18,125 nucleotides of DNA from an uncultured Muribaculaceae bacterium (lineage in GTDB: Bacteria > Bacteroidota > Bacteroidia > Bacteroidales > Muribaculaceae), in assembly GCA_934667475.1 (NCBI GenBank), contig CAKUMB010000027.1:1-18125 (forward strand), given 5' to 3'. Below, one piece after another: positions 7,128 through 13,793 of this stretch. Below the pieces are notes generated by a model. The model did no database searches and had not been told where the DNA came from. It saw nothing but the letters and a program-made list of their open reading frames with translations. A program made the translations under genes and the position numbers. Numbering within the stretch: position 1 is the stretch's first letter; every line of letters begins with the position of its first letter.

Positions 7128-8540
7128 CTAAAAGCGGCTGGAACCGTCGAAGCAGTGGGTGCACACCTTGCACTTGGGCAGGCCAATGGCGGCTATCAGC
7201 TCTTCGATGGTGCTGAACTTGAGCGATGTGAGGCCGAATCGCTGGCGTATTATCTCCACCATGCGCTCGTATTGCGGCGAGTGGCTGGTGGCATATTTGT
7301 CGAGGTCTTTGTCAGGGTCGCCCTCAAGTTCGCCGATTATGCGGCGGGTAATCAGCTCCATGTCGCTCTTTGAACTGGTGAAGCCAATGAAGGGGCAGCC
7401 GTAGATGAGCGGCGGGCACGAGATGCGCATGTGCACCTCGCGGGCTCCGTAGTCATAGAGCACGCGGGTGTTGTCGCGCAGCTGGGTGCCGCGCACTATC
7501 GAATCGTCGCAAAACAGCACCCGCTTGCCTTCGAGCATGGCGCGGTTGGGAATCAGCTTCATCTTAGCCACCAGCGAGCGCATGGCCTGGTTGCTGGGCG
7601 TGAAGCTGCGCGGCCACGTGGGCGTGTATTTGCTGATGGCGCGGTGGTAGGGCACCCCCTTGCCCTCGGCATAGCCCAGAGCCATGCCCGTGCCCGAGTC
7701 GGGGATTCCGCAGGCACAGTCCACCTTGGCATCGTCGGAACGGCCCATTTGCAGGCCTATGTTGAAGCGCACATCCTCCACGTTGCGGCCCTCGTAGCAC
7801 GAAGTGGGGAAGCCGTAGTACACCCACAGAAACGAGCATACCTGCATGTCGGCACCCGGCTTGCGCAGCTGCGTCACGCCGCCGTCGGCAGTGAGGCGCA
7901 CTATCTCGCCCGGGCCCAGATAGCGGTCGATTTCATAGTCGAGGTTGGGAAATGCGGTCGACTCGCTGGCAGCGGCCCAGGCGCCTTCGCGCCGGCCTAT
8001 CACCACCGGAGTGCGGCCCAGGCGGTCACGCGCCGCTATTATGCCCTGCTCGGTGAGCAGCAGCATCGAGCACGAGCCCTTAATCAACTTCTGCGCGCGC
8101 TCGATGCCGTCGGCCAGAGTGTCGCCCTCGGTGATGAGCAGCGCCACCAGCTCGGTGGGATTCACAGCACCGTTGCTCAACTCGGCAAAATGGTGGCCGC
8201 GGTCGAGCATGCGCTTCTCGAGCTCGGCAATGTTGGCTATGTGGGCCACAGTGACAATGGCAAACCTGCCCAGACGGCTGTTGAACACAATGGGCTGCGA
8301 ATCGGTGTCGCTGATTACGCCGATGCCCGAGTTGCCCTTGAACTTGGGCAGCTCGGCGTCAAACTTGTTGCGGAAATAAGCGTTTTCAAGACTGTGGATT
8401 GAGCGCACAAAGGCGCGTTGGCTCTCATCATAGGTGGCAAGGCCGCCGCGGCGCGTGCCCAGATGCGAGTGATAGTCTGTTCCATAGAACAGGTCGGTGA
8501 TGCAGGGGCCTTTGGCCACCGTGCCGAAAAATCCTCCCAT
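7128..8540 (-). CDS. PurF-like amidophosphoribosyltransferase homologue without the N-terminal catalytic Cys
   Basis: This 470-residue protein has the two-domain layout of glutamine PRPP amidotransferase. The N-terminal class II glutamine amidotransferase-like half begins MGGFFGTV. Family members begin with Met-Cys-Gly, and the freed Cys is the glutaminase nucleophile; here that Cys is Gly. The C-terminal half has IPDSGTGMALGYA and the PRPP-binding loop VLFCDDSIVRGTQ (about residues 338-352), as in active phosphoribosyltransferases. Cysteines in QVCSFLWVYY, YGCPF and the C-terminal CKVCTHC (457, 460, 463) lie where Bacillus-type PurF binds its [4Fe-4S] cluster. I infer that the fold, cluster and PRPP site are kept but glutamine hydrolysis is lost. 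It could be an ammonia-dependent enzyme, a regulatory paralogue, or an enzyme with another substrate. Databases may simply label it amidophosphoribosyltransferase. It is monocistronic. Confidence 0.85.
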   Translation of the reverse strand: MGGFFGTVAKGPCITDLFYGTDYHSHLGTRRGGLATYDESQRAFVRSIHSLENAYFRNKFDAELPKFKGNSGIGVISDTDSQPIVFNSRLGRFAIVTVAHIANIAELEKRMLDRGHHFAELSNGAVNPTELVALLITEGDTLADGIERAQKLIKGSCSMLLLTEQGIIAARDRLGRTPVVIGRREGAWAAASESTAFPNLDYEIDRYLGPGEIVRLTADGGVTQLRKPGADMQVCSFLWVYYGFPTSCYEGRNVEDVRFNIGLQMGRSDDAKVDCACGIPDSGTGMALGYAEGKGVPYHRAISKYTPTWPRSFTPSNQAMRSLVAKMKLIPNRAMLEGKRVLFCDDSIVRGTQLRDNTRVLYDYGAREVHMRISCPPLIYGCPFIGFTSSKSDMELITRRIIGELEGDPDKDLDKYATSHSPQYERMVEIIRQRFGLTSLKFSTIEELIAAIGLPKCKVCTHCFDGSSRF

Positions 8541-8637
8541 AGCGTAGTATATCTATATAAATAATGTTGTGCGATAAAGATTAATGCCTGTGGTGCGGGC
8601 TAAGCGGCGCCCGCGCATAGTCAATCAAGTGAAAGTG

Positions 8638-8669
8638 CAAAGTTAACCCATTTGCGCCACGCGTCAAAA
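8638..8669 (-). promoter_or_regulatory. Promoter of the PurF-like gene
   Basis: The minus strand has TAACTTTG (8638-8645), a full -7 match, with TTTTG at 8665-8669 19 nt upstream. The implied leader is about 90 nt and contains a small hairpin, GCGGGC/GCCCGC (8595-8614). Confidence 0.75.
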
Positions 8670-9003
8670 CCCTGCGCCCCCTTTTTTTCGCTCCCCAGAT
8701 TTTCCATTCATCAGTAATTAATGAAATAATAAACCCCAGGTTGTAGTTGATTGGTCACGCAAATAATTTCATAATGAAATTGAATTTAAGCACTACCCGA
8801 ACGCGTAGCATACGCCTGCACAAAAGCAGAAAGAACGCAGTCATCTGTGCTTTAGCCGATTATGCAAGCATTTAGGAATTATTCGTGATTTCGGGGGCGT
8901 TTTTTAGGACTTTTTCCACGCTGCGGGGCGGTGAATGCGAGTCGGGAGGCGGGCGGCGGGGCAAAAATCGGGGGAATTTGCGCGGTGTTTGTGCAAATAG
9001 CAG
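8670..9003. other. Intergenic region between divergent genes, no gene
   Basis: I see no credible reading frame or RNA gene. It is notably AT-rich around 8700-8790, unlike its surroundings. It holds three ATGAAAT boxes (8721-8727, 8774-8780 and, inverted, 8766-8772). The last two form the inverted repeat AATTTCA-TAA-TGAAATT (8765-8781). A second inverted repeat is GCGTA-GCA-TACGC (8803-8815). These are candidate protein-binding sites for either divergent promoter. Confidence 0.5.
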
Positions 9004-9011
9004 TATCTTTG
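9004..9011 (+). promoter_or_regulatory. Probable -7 box for the DUF4199-GT2 operon
   Basis: TATCTTTG fits TAnnTTTG and lies 23 bp before the first ATG. The nearest TTTG upstream (8977-8980) is 23 nt away, slightly longer than the usual 19-21, so the -33 element is weak. The leader would be only about 17 nt. Confidence 0.55.
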
Positions 9012-9034
9012 CAAGTTGTAACCAATAGGTGACT

Positions 9035-9574
9035 ATGATGGAGACGAAACTTATCTACCAGCGCGCCGCACGGTATGGCGTGCCCATGGGGCTGTACTTG
9101 AGCCTGCTGTCGGTGGCGGTGGTGTTTAGCGACCGCGCCACGCTGCTGCCAGTGCTGGCACTGGTGCTGATAGTGTGCTGGCCGCTGGCCATCTACCGCA
9201 TCCAGCGGCGGGAGCATCTGGCCGCCGGCGGCGCCATGCCCTATGCCGGGCTGTGGCTGATGGGAATAATGACGGTGGTGTGCGGCAGCCTGATATGCGC
9301 CCTGGCAACGTGCGGCGTGATCACGGCCCTGCGCCCCGACTTCATATATGAGCAAATGCAGGAGGCACTCAACATCTACCGGCAGGTGCCCGAGATGCGC
9401 GGCAGCGAAATGCTGACGGTGATGCAGCAGGCCACCGACCGGGGCATGCTGCCGTCGCCCATCGAGTATGTGATGCAGATGTTTTGGCTCACCTCGTTTG
9501 CCGGCTCGGTGATAAGCGCTGTGCTGGCCTTTGTGGCCATGAAGCTGCCCGCGCGCCGCAGCGGCAAGATTTGA
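9035..9574 (+). CDS. DUF4199 family membrane protein
   Basis: This is a 179-residue integral membrane protein of unknown function. Four hydrophobic segments are visible, at about residues 14-30, 34-52, 67-95 and 147-170. A polar stretch of about 45 residues (RPDFIYEQMQEALNIYRQ and onward) sits between the third and fourth. This matches the DUF4199 family as I know it: small Bacteroidetes membrane proteins commonly encoded just before a family 2 glycosyltransferase, as here. ATG codons at 9035 and 9038 are both possible, and a GTG at 9029 is in frame; I prefer 9035. It is first in a plus-strand operon and may assist the neighbouring membrane glycosyltransferase, an inference from context only. 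Confidence 0.8.
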   Translation: MMETKLIYQRAARYGVPMGLYLSLLSVAVVFSDRATLLPVLALVLIVCWPLAIYRIQRREHLAAGGAMPYAGLWLMGIMTVVCGSLICALATCGVITALRPDFIYEQMQEALNIYRQVPEMRGSEMLTVMQQATDRGMLPSPIEYVMQMFWLTSFAGSVISAVLAFVAMKLPARRSGKI

Positions 9575-9632
9575 CTCACTTTTTTTTTGACAGCAAACAA
9601 GAACATTACACATAGAATTATATATACGAATT

Positions 9633-10586
9633 ATGGACATTACAGTGGTTGTGCCGCTATACAACGAAGCGGAGTCGCTACCCGAGCTGGCCTCGTGGAT
9701 TGAGCGGGTGATGAAGGACAACAACTTCAGCTATGAAGTGCTGATGATTAACGACGGCAGCACCGACAACTCGTGGGAGGTGATTGAGCGCCTGCACCGC
9801 GAGAATCCGGCCGTGAAGGGCGTGTGCTTCCGCCGCAACTACGGCAAGTCGCCGGCCTTGAACACGGGATTTGAGCGCGCGCAGGGCGATGTGGTGATAA
9901 CCATGGACGCCGACCTGCAAGACTCGCCCGACGAGATTCCGGCACTATATAAGATGATAACCGCCGACGGATACGACCTGGTGAGCGGATGGAAGAAAAA
10001 GCGCTACGACCCGCTGTCGAAGACCATACCCACCAAGCTGTTCAACGCCACGGCGCGCAAGGTGAGCGGCATCAACAATCTGCACGACTTCAACTGCGGC
10101 CTCAAAGCCTACCGCCGCGAAGTGGTGAAGCACATCGAGGTGTATGGCGACATGCACCGCTACATACCCTACCTGGCCAAGAATGCCGGCTTCACCAAAA
10201 TCGGCGAGAAGGTGGTGCACCACCAGGCTCGCAAGTATGGTGTGTCGAAGTTCGGCCTCGACCGCTTTGTGAACGGATACCTCGACCTGGCCACACTGTG
10301 GTTCCAGTCGCGATTCGGCATAAAGCCTATGCACTTCTTCGGCCTGCTGGGCAGTTTGATGTTTTTCGTGGGCCTGATTGCCGTGATCACGGTGGGCGCA
10401 TGGAAACTCTACAACCTGCACGTGGGCAACCACTACATTCTGGTCACCGACTCGCCCTACTTCTACCTGGCGCTGACTTGCATGATTCTGGGCTCGCAGT
10501 TCTTCCTCACGGGTTTCCTTGGCGAACTGATTACGCGCAACGCCCCGGGCCGCAACCACTACGAGATTTCGGAGGAGCTTAAATAA
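9633..10586 (+). CDS. Family 2 glycosyltransferase, polyprenyl-phosphate sugar transferase type
   Basis: This 317-residue inner-membrane enzyme probably transfers a sugar from a nucleotide donor to polyprenyl phosphate for envelope glycan assembly. The GT-A catalytic domain has VVVPLYNEAESL at the N-terminus, DGSTD (41-45), FRRNYGKSPALNTGF (66-80), and the metal-binding D-A-D (92-94) in MDADLQDSPDE. HHQARKYGVSKFG (196-208) resembles the acceptor-side motif of DPM1/GtrB/ArnC-like enzymes. Two transmembrane helices follow (about 233-256 and 276-300), then a polar tail ending EISEELK. That layout separates it from soluble capsule GT2 enzymes. Family placement is firm; donor and acceptor cannot be read from the sequence. 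It follows the DUF4199 gene by 58 bp and has no Shine-Dalgarno sequence. Confidence 0.9.
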   Translation: MDITVVVPLYNEAESLPELASWIERVMKDNNFSYEVLMINDGSTDNSWEVIERLHRENPAVKGVCFRRNYGKSPALNTGFERAQGDVVITMDADLQDSPDEIPALYKMITADGYDLVSGWKKKRYDPLSKTIPTKLFNATARKVSGINNLHDFNCGLKAYRREVVKHIEVYGDMHRYIPYLAKNAGFTKIGEKVVHHQARKYGVSKFGLDRFVNGYLDLATLWFQSRFGIKPMHFFGLLGSLMFFVGLIAVITVGAWKLYNLHVGNHYILVTDSPYFYLALTCMILGSQFFLTGFLGELITRNAPGRNHYEISEELK

Positions 10587-10626
10587 CGCGTGCATTCCGA
10601 TTGTTTCTCCATAAATCAAAAAGCAT

Positions 10627-11157
10627 ATGGGATACGATGAATTCATGGCTCTGGCCGCCGAGCGCCACTCGTGCCGCAAATTCGACACAACGCGCAAAGT
10701 AGACCGCGCCCTCATTGAGAAAGTGGCCGAAGCGGCCCGCATAGCGCCCAGCGCATGCAACCGCCAGCCCTACCGCATGGTGGCGGTCACCGACCAAGCC
10801 ACACTGGCAGCGGTGGCAGCCGCCTACGGCCGCGAGTGGATAACGACCGCTCCGACTGTGATTGTGGCCGTGGGGCTGCACAGCCAGGCATGGCACCGCA
10901 GCGGCGACTGCATGGACGCCACACACATCGACGTGGCCATAGCCGTCGACCACATGACGCTGGCCGCCCAGGCTCTGGGGCTTGGCACCTGCTGGGTGTG
11001 CGCCTTCAATGCCATGGCGGTGGCGCAGGCGCTGCAACTGCAGCAGGGCGAGGAGCCGGTGGCGCTGCTGCCCATAGGCTGGCCGGCCGAGCCCGGCAGC
11101 CACGGCGAGCGCCACAAAGTGAGAAAAGACATCAACGAGATAGTGCAATGGCAATGA
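10627..11157 (+). CDS. Nitroreductase family protein (FMN-dependent oxidoreductase)
   Basis: This 176-residue protein belongs to the compact nitroreductase-like flavoproteins. RHSCRKF (13-19) is the N-terminal FMN-phosphate-binding motif. APSACNRQPYRMV (40-52) is the second flavin-contacting stretch. ALGLGTCWVCAFN (116-128) and LLPIGWPAE near the C-terminus are the usual later motifs. These enzymes use NAD(P)H to reduce quinones, nitro groups or other electrophiles, and the physiological substrate here is unknown. Three cysteines around the flavin (16, 44, 122) are notable but not diagnostic. It is 40 bp after the glycosyltransferase, and its stop codon overlaps the start of the next gene. 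Confidence 0.88.
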   Translation: MGYDEFMALAAERHSCRKFDTTRKVDRALIEKVAEAARIAPSACNRQPYRMVAVTDQATLAAVAAAYGREWITTAPTVIVAVGLHSQAWHRSGDCMDATHIDVAIAVDHMTLAAQALGLGTCWVCAFNAMAVAQALQLQQGEEPVALLPIGWPAEPGSHGERHKVRKDINEIVQWQ

Positions 11158-11651
11158 CCACGCTCCACCACACACTGCTGGCAGCCACACTGCTGGCCGC
11201 GACCGCCGCACTGGCCGCATGCAGCAGCGACGGCTGCACCGACAACGGCAGCAGTCTGCCCCTGGCGGCGTTCTACACCAGCGGCAGCACGCAGAGTCTG
11301 AGCGTGCCCAACCTCACTGTGCGCGGCATAGGCGCGCCAGGCGACTCGGCCCTGCTCAGCGCCGAGACGGTGAGCCAGGTGTATCTGCCACTGCGCCCCA
11401 GCTGCGACTCCACCAGCTTTGTGCTGAACTATGGCAGTCAAAGCACCACCGAGGCCCGCACCACCGACACGCTGACGCTGCGCTACCGCGCCTTGCCCGC
11501 GTTTGTGTTGCAGGAGTGCGGGGCCATGTATGTGTTTGAGGTTGGCTCGTGGAGCGCAACGGCCCATGGCATCGACTCGGTGGCCATCAGCGACCCCGTG
11601 ATAACCAACGCCAACCGCATAGCCATAAAAATATACATGCGCGCCCAATGA
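11154..11651 (+). CDS. DUF6452-like lipoprotein
   Basis: The protein is 165 residues from the ATG at 11154. That start forms an ATGA overlap with the nitroreductase stop; an ATG two codons earlier (11148) is the alternative. The N-terminus is a lipoprotein signal, a hydrophobic run ending in the lipobox LAAC with the lipidated Cys at residue 23. The mature part contains VRGIGAPGDSALLS, YLPLRPSCDSTSFVLNYG, FVLQECG and ATAHGIDSVAIS. I associate this pattern with the Bacteroidetes family DUF6452. Spaced cysteines (27, in RPSCD, and in QECG) may form disulfides. It probably sits in the periplasm on the inner or outer membrane. The function is unknown. The DUF name is from memory of the family pattern, so moderate confidence. 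Confidence 0.78.
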   Translation: MTTLHHTLLAATLLAATAALAACSSDGCTDNGSSLPLAAFYTSGSTQSLSVPNLTVRGIGAPGDSALLSAETVSQVYLPLRPSCDSTSFVLNYGSQSTTEARTTDTLTLRYRALPAFVLQECGAMYVFEVGSWSATAHGIDSVAISDPVITNANRIAIKIYMRAQ

Positions 11652-12541
11652 CTACAATCAGCAAATTCACAGCAACCATAGCCCTGCTTGTGACAGCAGC
11701 CGGCTTCACAGCCCGGGCACAGGAGCAGGGTCAGCGCCGCATCACACCCGTGACTCCGAGCACCAACACCGTGAAGGCGCCCCCAAAGGGCATCGACGAC
11801 AAGGTGGTGGAGCGGTATCTGGCCGGCGACACGCTGTCGGCCCTGGCCGAGGCGCGCGCCGACTCGCTGAAGCACGTGTACCCGCGCTATCCGCTGCTTA
11901 CCGACGTCACCTTTGGCATCAACTTTCTTGACCCCGTGCTGGTGCTTTTCGGGCAGAAGTATGGCGGTGTGGACCTGAGCGCCACCCTTAACCTGTGGAA
12001 CCGCCTGCAACCCGTGGTGGAGATTGGCGCCGGCATGGCCAAGGACACGCCCGACGACATGAACTACACCTACCGCGGCAAGCTGTCGCCCTACGCAAGG
12101 CTGGGCGTGAACTACAACCTGCGCTTCAAGAGCGAGCCGCGCTACATGGTAGTGGCAGGCGCACGGCTGGGCGCAAGCGCATTCACCTACGACGTGACGG
12201 GCGTAACCGTGAGCGACGGCTACTGGAACGAGAGCGAAAAGTTCGACCTGAAGGGTATGAAATCGCACGCCCTGTGGGCCGAGGTGCTGCTGGGGCTGCG
12301 CGTGCAGTTGTGGCACCGCCTGTCGATGGGCTGGCAGGTGAAGTGGCACAAGATGCTCAGCTACAAGCACAACGGATATTCCGCCCCGTGGTATGTGCCA
12401 GGCTACGGCAACCGCGAGCGCAGCCTCACGGCCAGTTTCAGCCTCTACTACACCCTGCCGCTGAGCAAGAGCAAGTGGCCCAAGACCGACAAGCCCACCC
12501 TGGCACCGGCCGTGGCCCAGCCCCAACAGCAGCAGCCGTGA
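11648..12541 (+). CDS. DUF6048-like exported protein
   Basis: The protein is 297 residues. I chose the ATG at 11648 because it overlaps the preceding stop as ATGA and opens into a signal peptide (TATIALLVTAAGFTARA) with cleavage predicted after ARA. The rest has alternating beta-like segments rich in aromatic residues (TFGINFLDPVLVLFGQKYGGVDLSA, PYARLGVNYNLRFK, LWAEVLLGLRVQLW, SLTASFSLYYTLPL), suggesting an outer-membrane beta-barrel. The C-terminus is a Pro/Gln tail. This matches the Bacteroidetes family DUF6048, which I recall lying beside DUF6452. The start overlap implies translational coupling with the lipoprotein, and the two may form one envelope complex (inference). It is last in the operon, with a terminator 27 bp downstream. 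Confidence 0.8.
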   Translation: MTTISKFTATIALLVTAAGFTARAQEQGQRRITPVTPSTNTVKAPPKGIDDKVVERYLAGDTLSALAEARADSLKHVYPRYPLLTDVTFGINFLDPVLVLFGQKYGGVDLSATLNLWNRLQPVVEIGAGMAKDTPDDMNYTYRGKLSPYARLGVNYNLRFKSEPRYMVVAGARLGASAFTYDVTGVTVSDGYWNESEKFDLKGMKSHALWAEVLLGLRVQLWHRLSMGWQVKWHKMLSYKHNGYSAPWYVPGYGNRERSLTASFSLYYTLPLSKSKWPKTDKPTLAPAVAQPQQQQP

Positions 12542-12567
12542 GGCCGGCAGACAATGATGACATACAC

Positions 12568-12606
12568 AGAGGGCGCGGGAAATTCCCGCGCCCTCTGATT
12601 TTTTCC
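12568..12606 (+). terminator. Terminator of the DUF4199-to-DUF6048 operon
   Basis: A perfect 13-bp stem, AGAGGGCGCGGGA (12568-12580) with TCCCGCGCCCTCT (12584-12596), has a 3-nt loop and is followed by GATTTTTTCCTT on the plus strand. The minus side lacks a U tract but the hairpin may still help end the convergent glpR transcript. Confidence 0.92.
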
Positions 12607-12625
12607 TTGTATGCCAGTGTGGGTG

Positions 12626-13387
12626 CTATGCTATTATCAAGTCGATGCCAAGTTCCTCGATCTGCTTCACCACAGCGGGTGACACGCGCGAGTCGGTGAT
12701 TATGAGGTCAATCTCGTCGAGATTGCCGATTTTGGCAAAGCCGCGGCGGCCAAACTTGGTGCTGTCGGCCAGCACAATGGTCTTTTGGGCGGCGGCCATC
12801 ATCTCGCGGTTGAGCTCGGCCTCGCGCATATCGGTGGTCGAGAATCCGAAGTCAAAATCGATGCCGTCGACACCTATGTAGAGTTTTGAGAACGAGCAGT
12901 TTTGCAATATCATGCGCGAGTAGTGGCCCACCACCGAGAGGCTGCTGTGGCGCAGCATGCCACCCAGCTGCAGAATGTCGACATTCTCGTCCTGCGCCAG
13001 AATCTGCGCCACCTCGATCGAGGCGGTGACAGCGGTGAGGCGGTGGCGCGGCCTTATGTTGCGCGCCAGGGCATGCACGGTGGTGCCCGAAGCAATGATT
13101 ATGGAGTCGTCGGAGGCAATGAGTTTTGCCGCCTCGCGGCCAATGTCGTCCTTCTCCTTCGCCGACAGCTTCTCCTTTTCGTTCACCGAGCGGTTGTTGG
13201 TGAATGGGTTGAGCAGAATAGCCTTGCCGTGGCTGCGATACAGCTTACCCGCCTTCTCAAGTTCGGTGAGGTCTTTGCGTATTGTAACCGACGACACCGA
13301 CAGCATTTGAGCCAGGTCGGACACCAGTATCGAACCGTTCTTGAGCAGTTTGTCGAGAATGAATGAGTGACGTTGTTCTTTGGTCAT
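12626..13387 (-). CDS. glpR: DeoR/GlpR-family transcriptional repressor
   Basis: This 253-residue protein, typical in length for the family, is a sugar-phosphate-responsive repressor. The N-terminal winged helix-turn-helix (about 5-55) contains VSDLAQMLSVSSVTIRKDL, the DeoR signature region, then LEKAGKLYRSHGKAIL. The effector domain has the usual phosphosugar-binding stretches: SIIIASGTT (95-103), TASIEVAQ (121-128), LGGMLR (141-146), IGVDGID (171-177) and DSTKFGRRGF (208-217). It is divergent from glpABC, so I infer that it senses glycerol 3-phosphate and represses that operon, like E. coli GlpR. The symbol rests on this context; DeoR paralogues with other ligands look alike. The -7 box TACTTTTG at 13497-13504 gives a leader of about 100 nt. 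Confidence 0.85.
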   Translation of the reverse strand: MTKEQRHSFILDKLLKNGSILVSDLAQMLSVSSVTIRKDLTELEKAGKLYRSHGKAILLNPFTNNRSVNEKEKLSAKEKDDIGREAAKLIASDDSIIIASGTTVHALARNIRPRHRLTAVTASIEVAQILAQDENVDILQLGGMLRHSSLSVVGHYSRMILQNCSFSKLYIGVDGIDFDFGFSTTDMREAELNREMMAAAQKTIVLADSTKFGRRGFAKIGNLDEIDLIITDSRVSPAVVKQIEELGIDLIIA

Positions 13388-13496
13388 AATTGTTTTTGAG
13401 TTGTTAGTTTATATGGATAAAAAAGGGAAGCTGTGCGCGGCGTCGGGCAGCGTCTTCGCTTGCCGCGTTGGCGGCACGGCAAAATGGCTTTCATTG

Positions 13497-13504
13497 CAAA
13501 AGTA
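13497..13504 (-). promoter_or_regulatory. Probable -7 box for glpR
   Basis: The minus strand reads TACTTTTG, identical to the -7 box of the divergent glpA promoter. I see no good -33 partner at the usual spacing; the nearest is an ATTG about 23 nt upstream. The leader downstream contains the hairpin TGCCGC-N4-GCGGCA (13461-13476). Confidence 0.5.
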
Positions 13505-13654
13505 GTGATTTTTTTGCGGAAATAAAACAATTTGCGGCAGTAAAACCATGCCTGGCGGCACGCACACTTTCGTTTGCAAACTTTTTTTGACACCGCCAGA
13601 ACGGCCGCAACCGCCACATTGCCACACATTAATATAAAAAAGGGCACTAAAAAT
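13505..13654. other. Divergent glpR-glpA intergenic centre, no gene
   Basis: No gene is supported. It contains A/T runs and the imperfectly spaced inverted pair CTGGCGG/CCGCCAG (about 13554-13600). It lies between the two promoters and may hold further regulatory sites, but none is recognisable. Confidence 0.4.
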
Positions 13655-13685
13655 TTTGCTGGGTAGATAATTATAACTACTTTTG
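13655..13685 (+). promoter_or_regulatory. Promoter of the glpABC operon
   Basis: TTTG (13655-13658) and TACTTTTG (13678-13685) are separated by 19 nt, a full match to the Bacteroidetes consensus. The start is predicted near 13691, giving a leader of about 100 nt before glpA. Confidence 0.8.
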
Positions 13686-13699
13686 TTGTGAAACAAAAG
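13680..13699. promoter_or_regulatory. Candidate GlpR operator (perfect inverted repeat)
   Basis: CTTTTGTT-GTGA-AACAAAAG has perfect 8-bp arms and a 4-nt spacer. It covers most of the -7 box and the predicted start of the glpA promoter, a position where a bound repressor would block transcription. The inverted repeat is directly visible; the link to the divergent GlpR-type repressor is inferred. Confidence 0.55.
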
Positions 13700-13746
13700 C
13701 GGAATGAAGGCGAAAGGCGCAAGCCCTGCGCCCCTATTCGCTTTTT
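13696..13746 (+). promoter_or_regulatory. Terminator-like hairpin in the glpA leader
   Basis: Just after the predicted start, an outer stem AAAGC/GCTTT plus GAAT/ATTC encloses an inner stem GGCGCA/TGCGCC (13716-13732). It is followed by five T residues (13742-13746). It could act as an attenuator or simply stabilise the 5' end. The internal loop makes it weaker than the other terminators in the window. Confidence 0.4.
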
Positions 13747-13793
13747 ACGAAAGCTGGATAATATAACAACCTTAGAAGCAATAGAATTAGGTG

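Noticed and set aside
7128..8540. Calling this gene purF, the first enzyme of purine synthesis
   Set aside because: The N-terminal catalytic Cys is absent and no other purine gene is adjacent, so I describe it as a homologue and give no symbol.
8879..9724. Minus-strand open frame of 281 codons
   Set aside because: It is antisense to the DUF4199 gene and the start of the glycosyltransferase, with low-complexity His/Gln content and no domain.
9945..11648. Long minus-strand frames opposite the glycosyltransferase, nitroreductase and lipoprotein genes
   Set aside because: The plus-strand frames carry clear catalytic motifs and overlapping stop/start junctions; the antisense frames do not.
12626..12881. 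Plus-strand frame of 78 codons opposite the end of glpR
   Set aside because: It is antisense to a well-conserved repressor C-terminus and lacks recognisable features.
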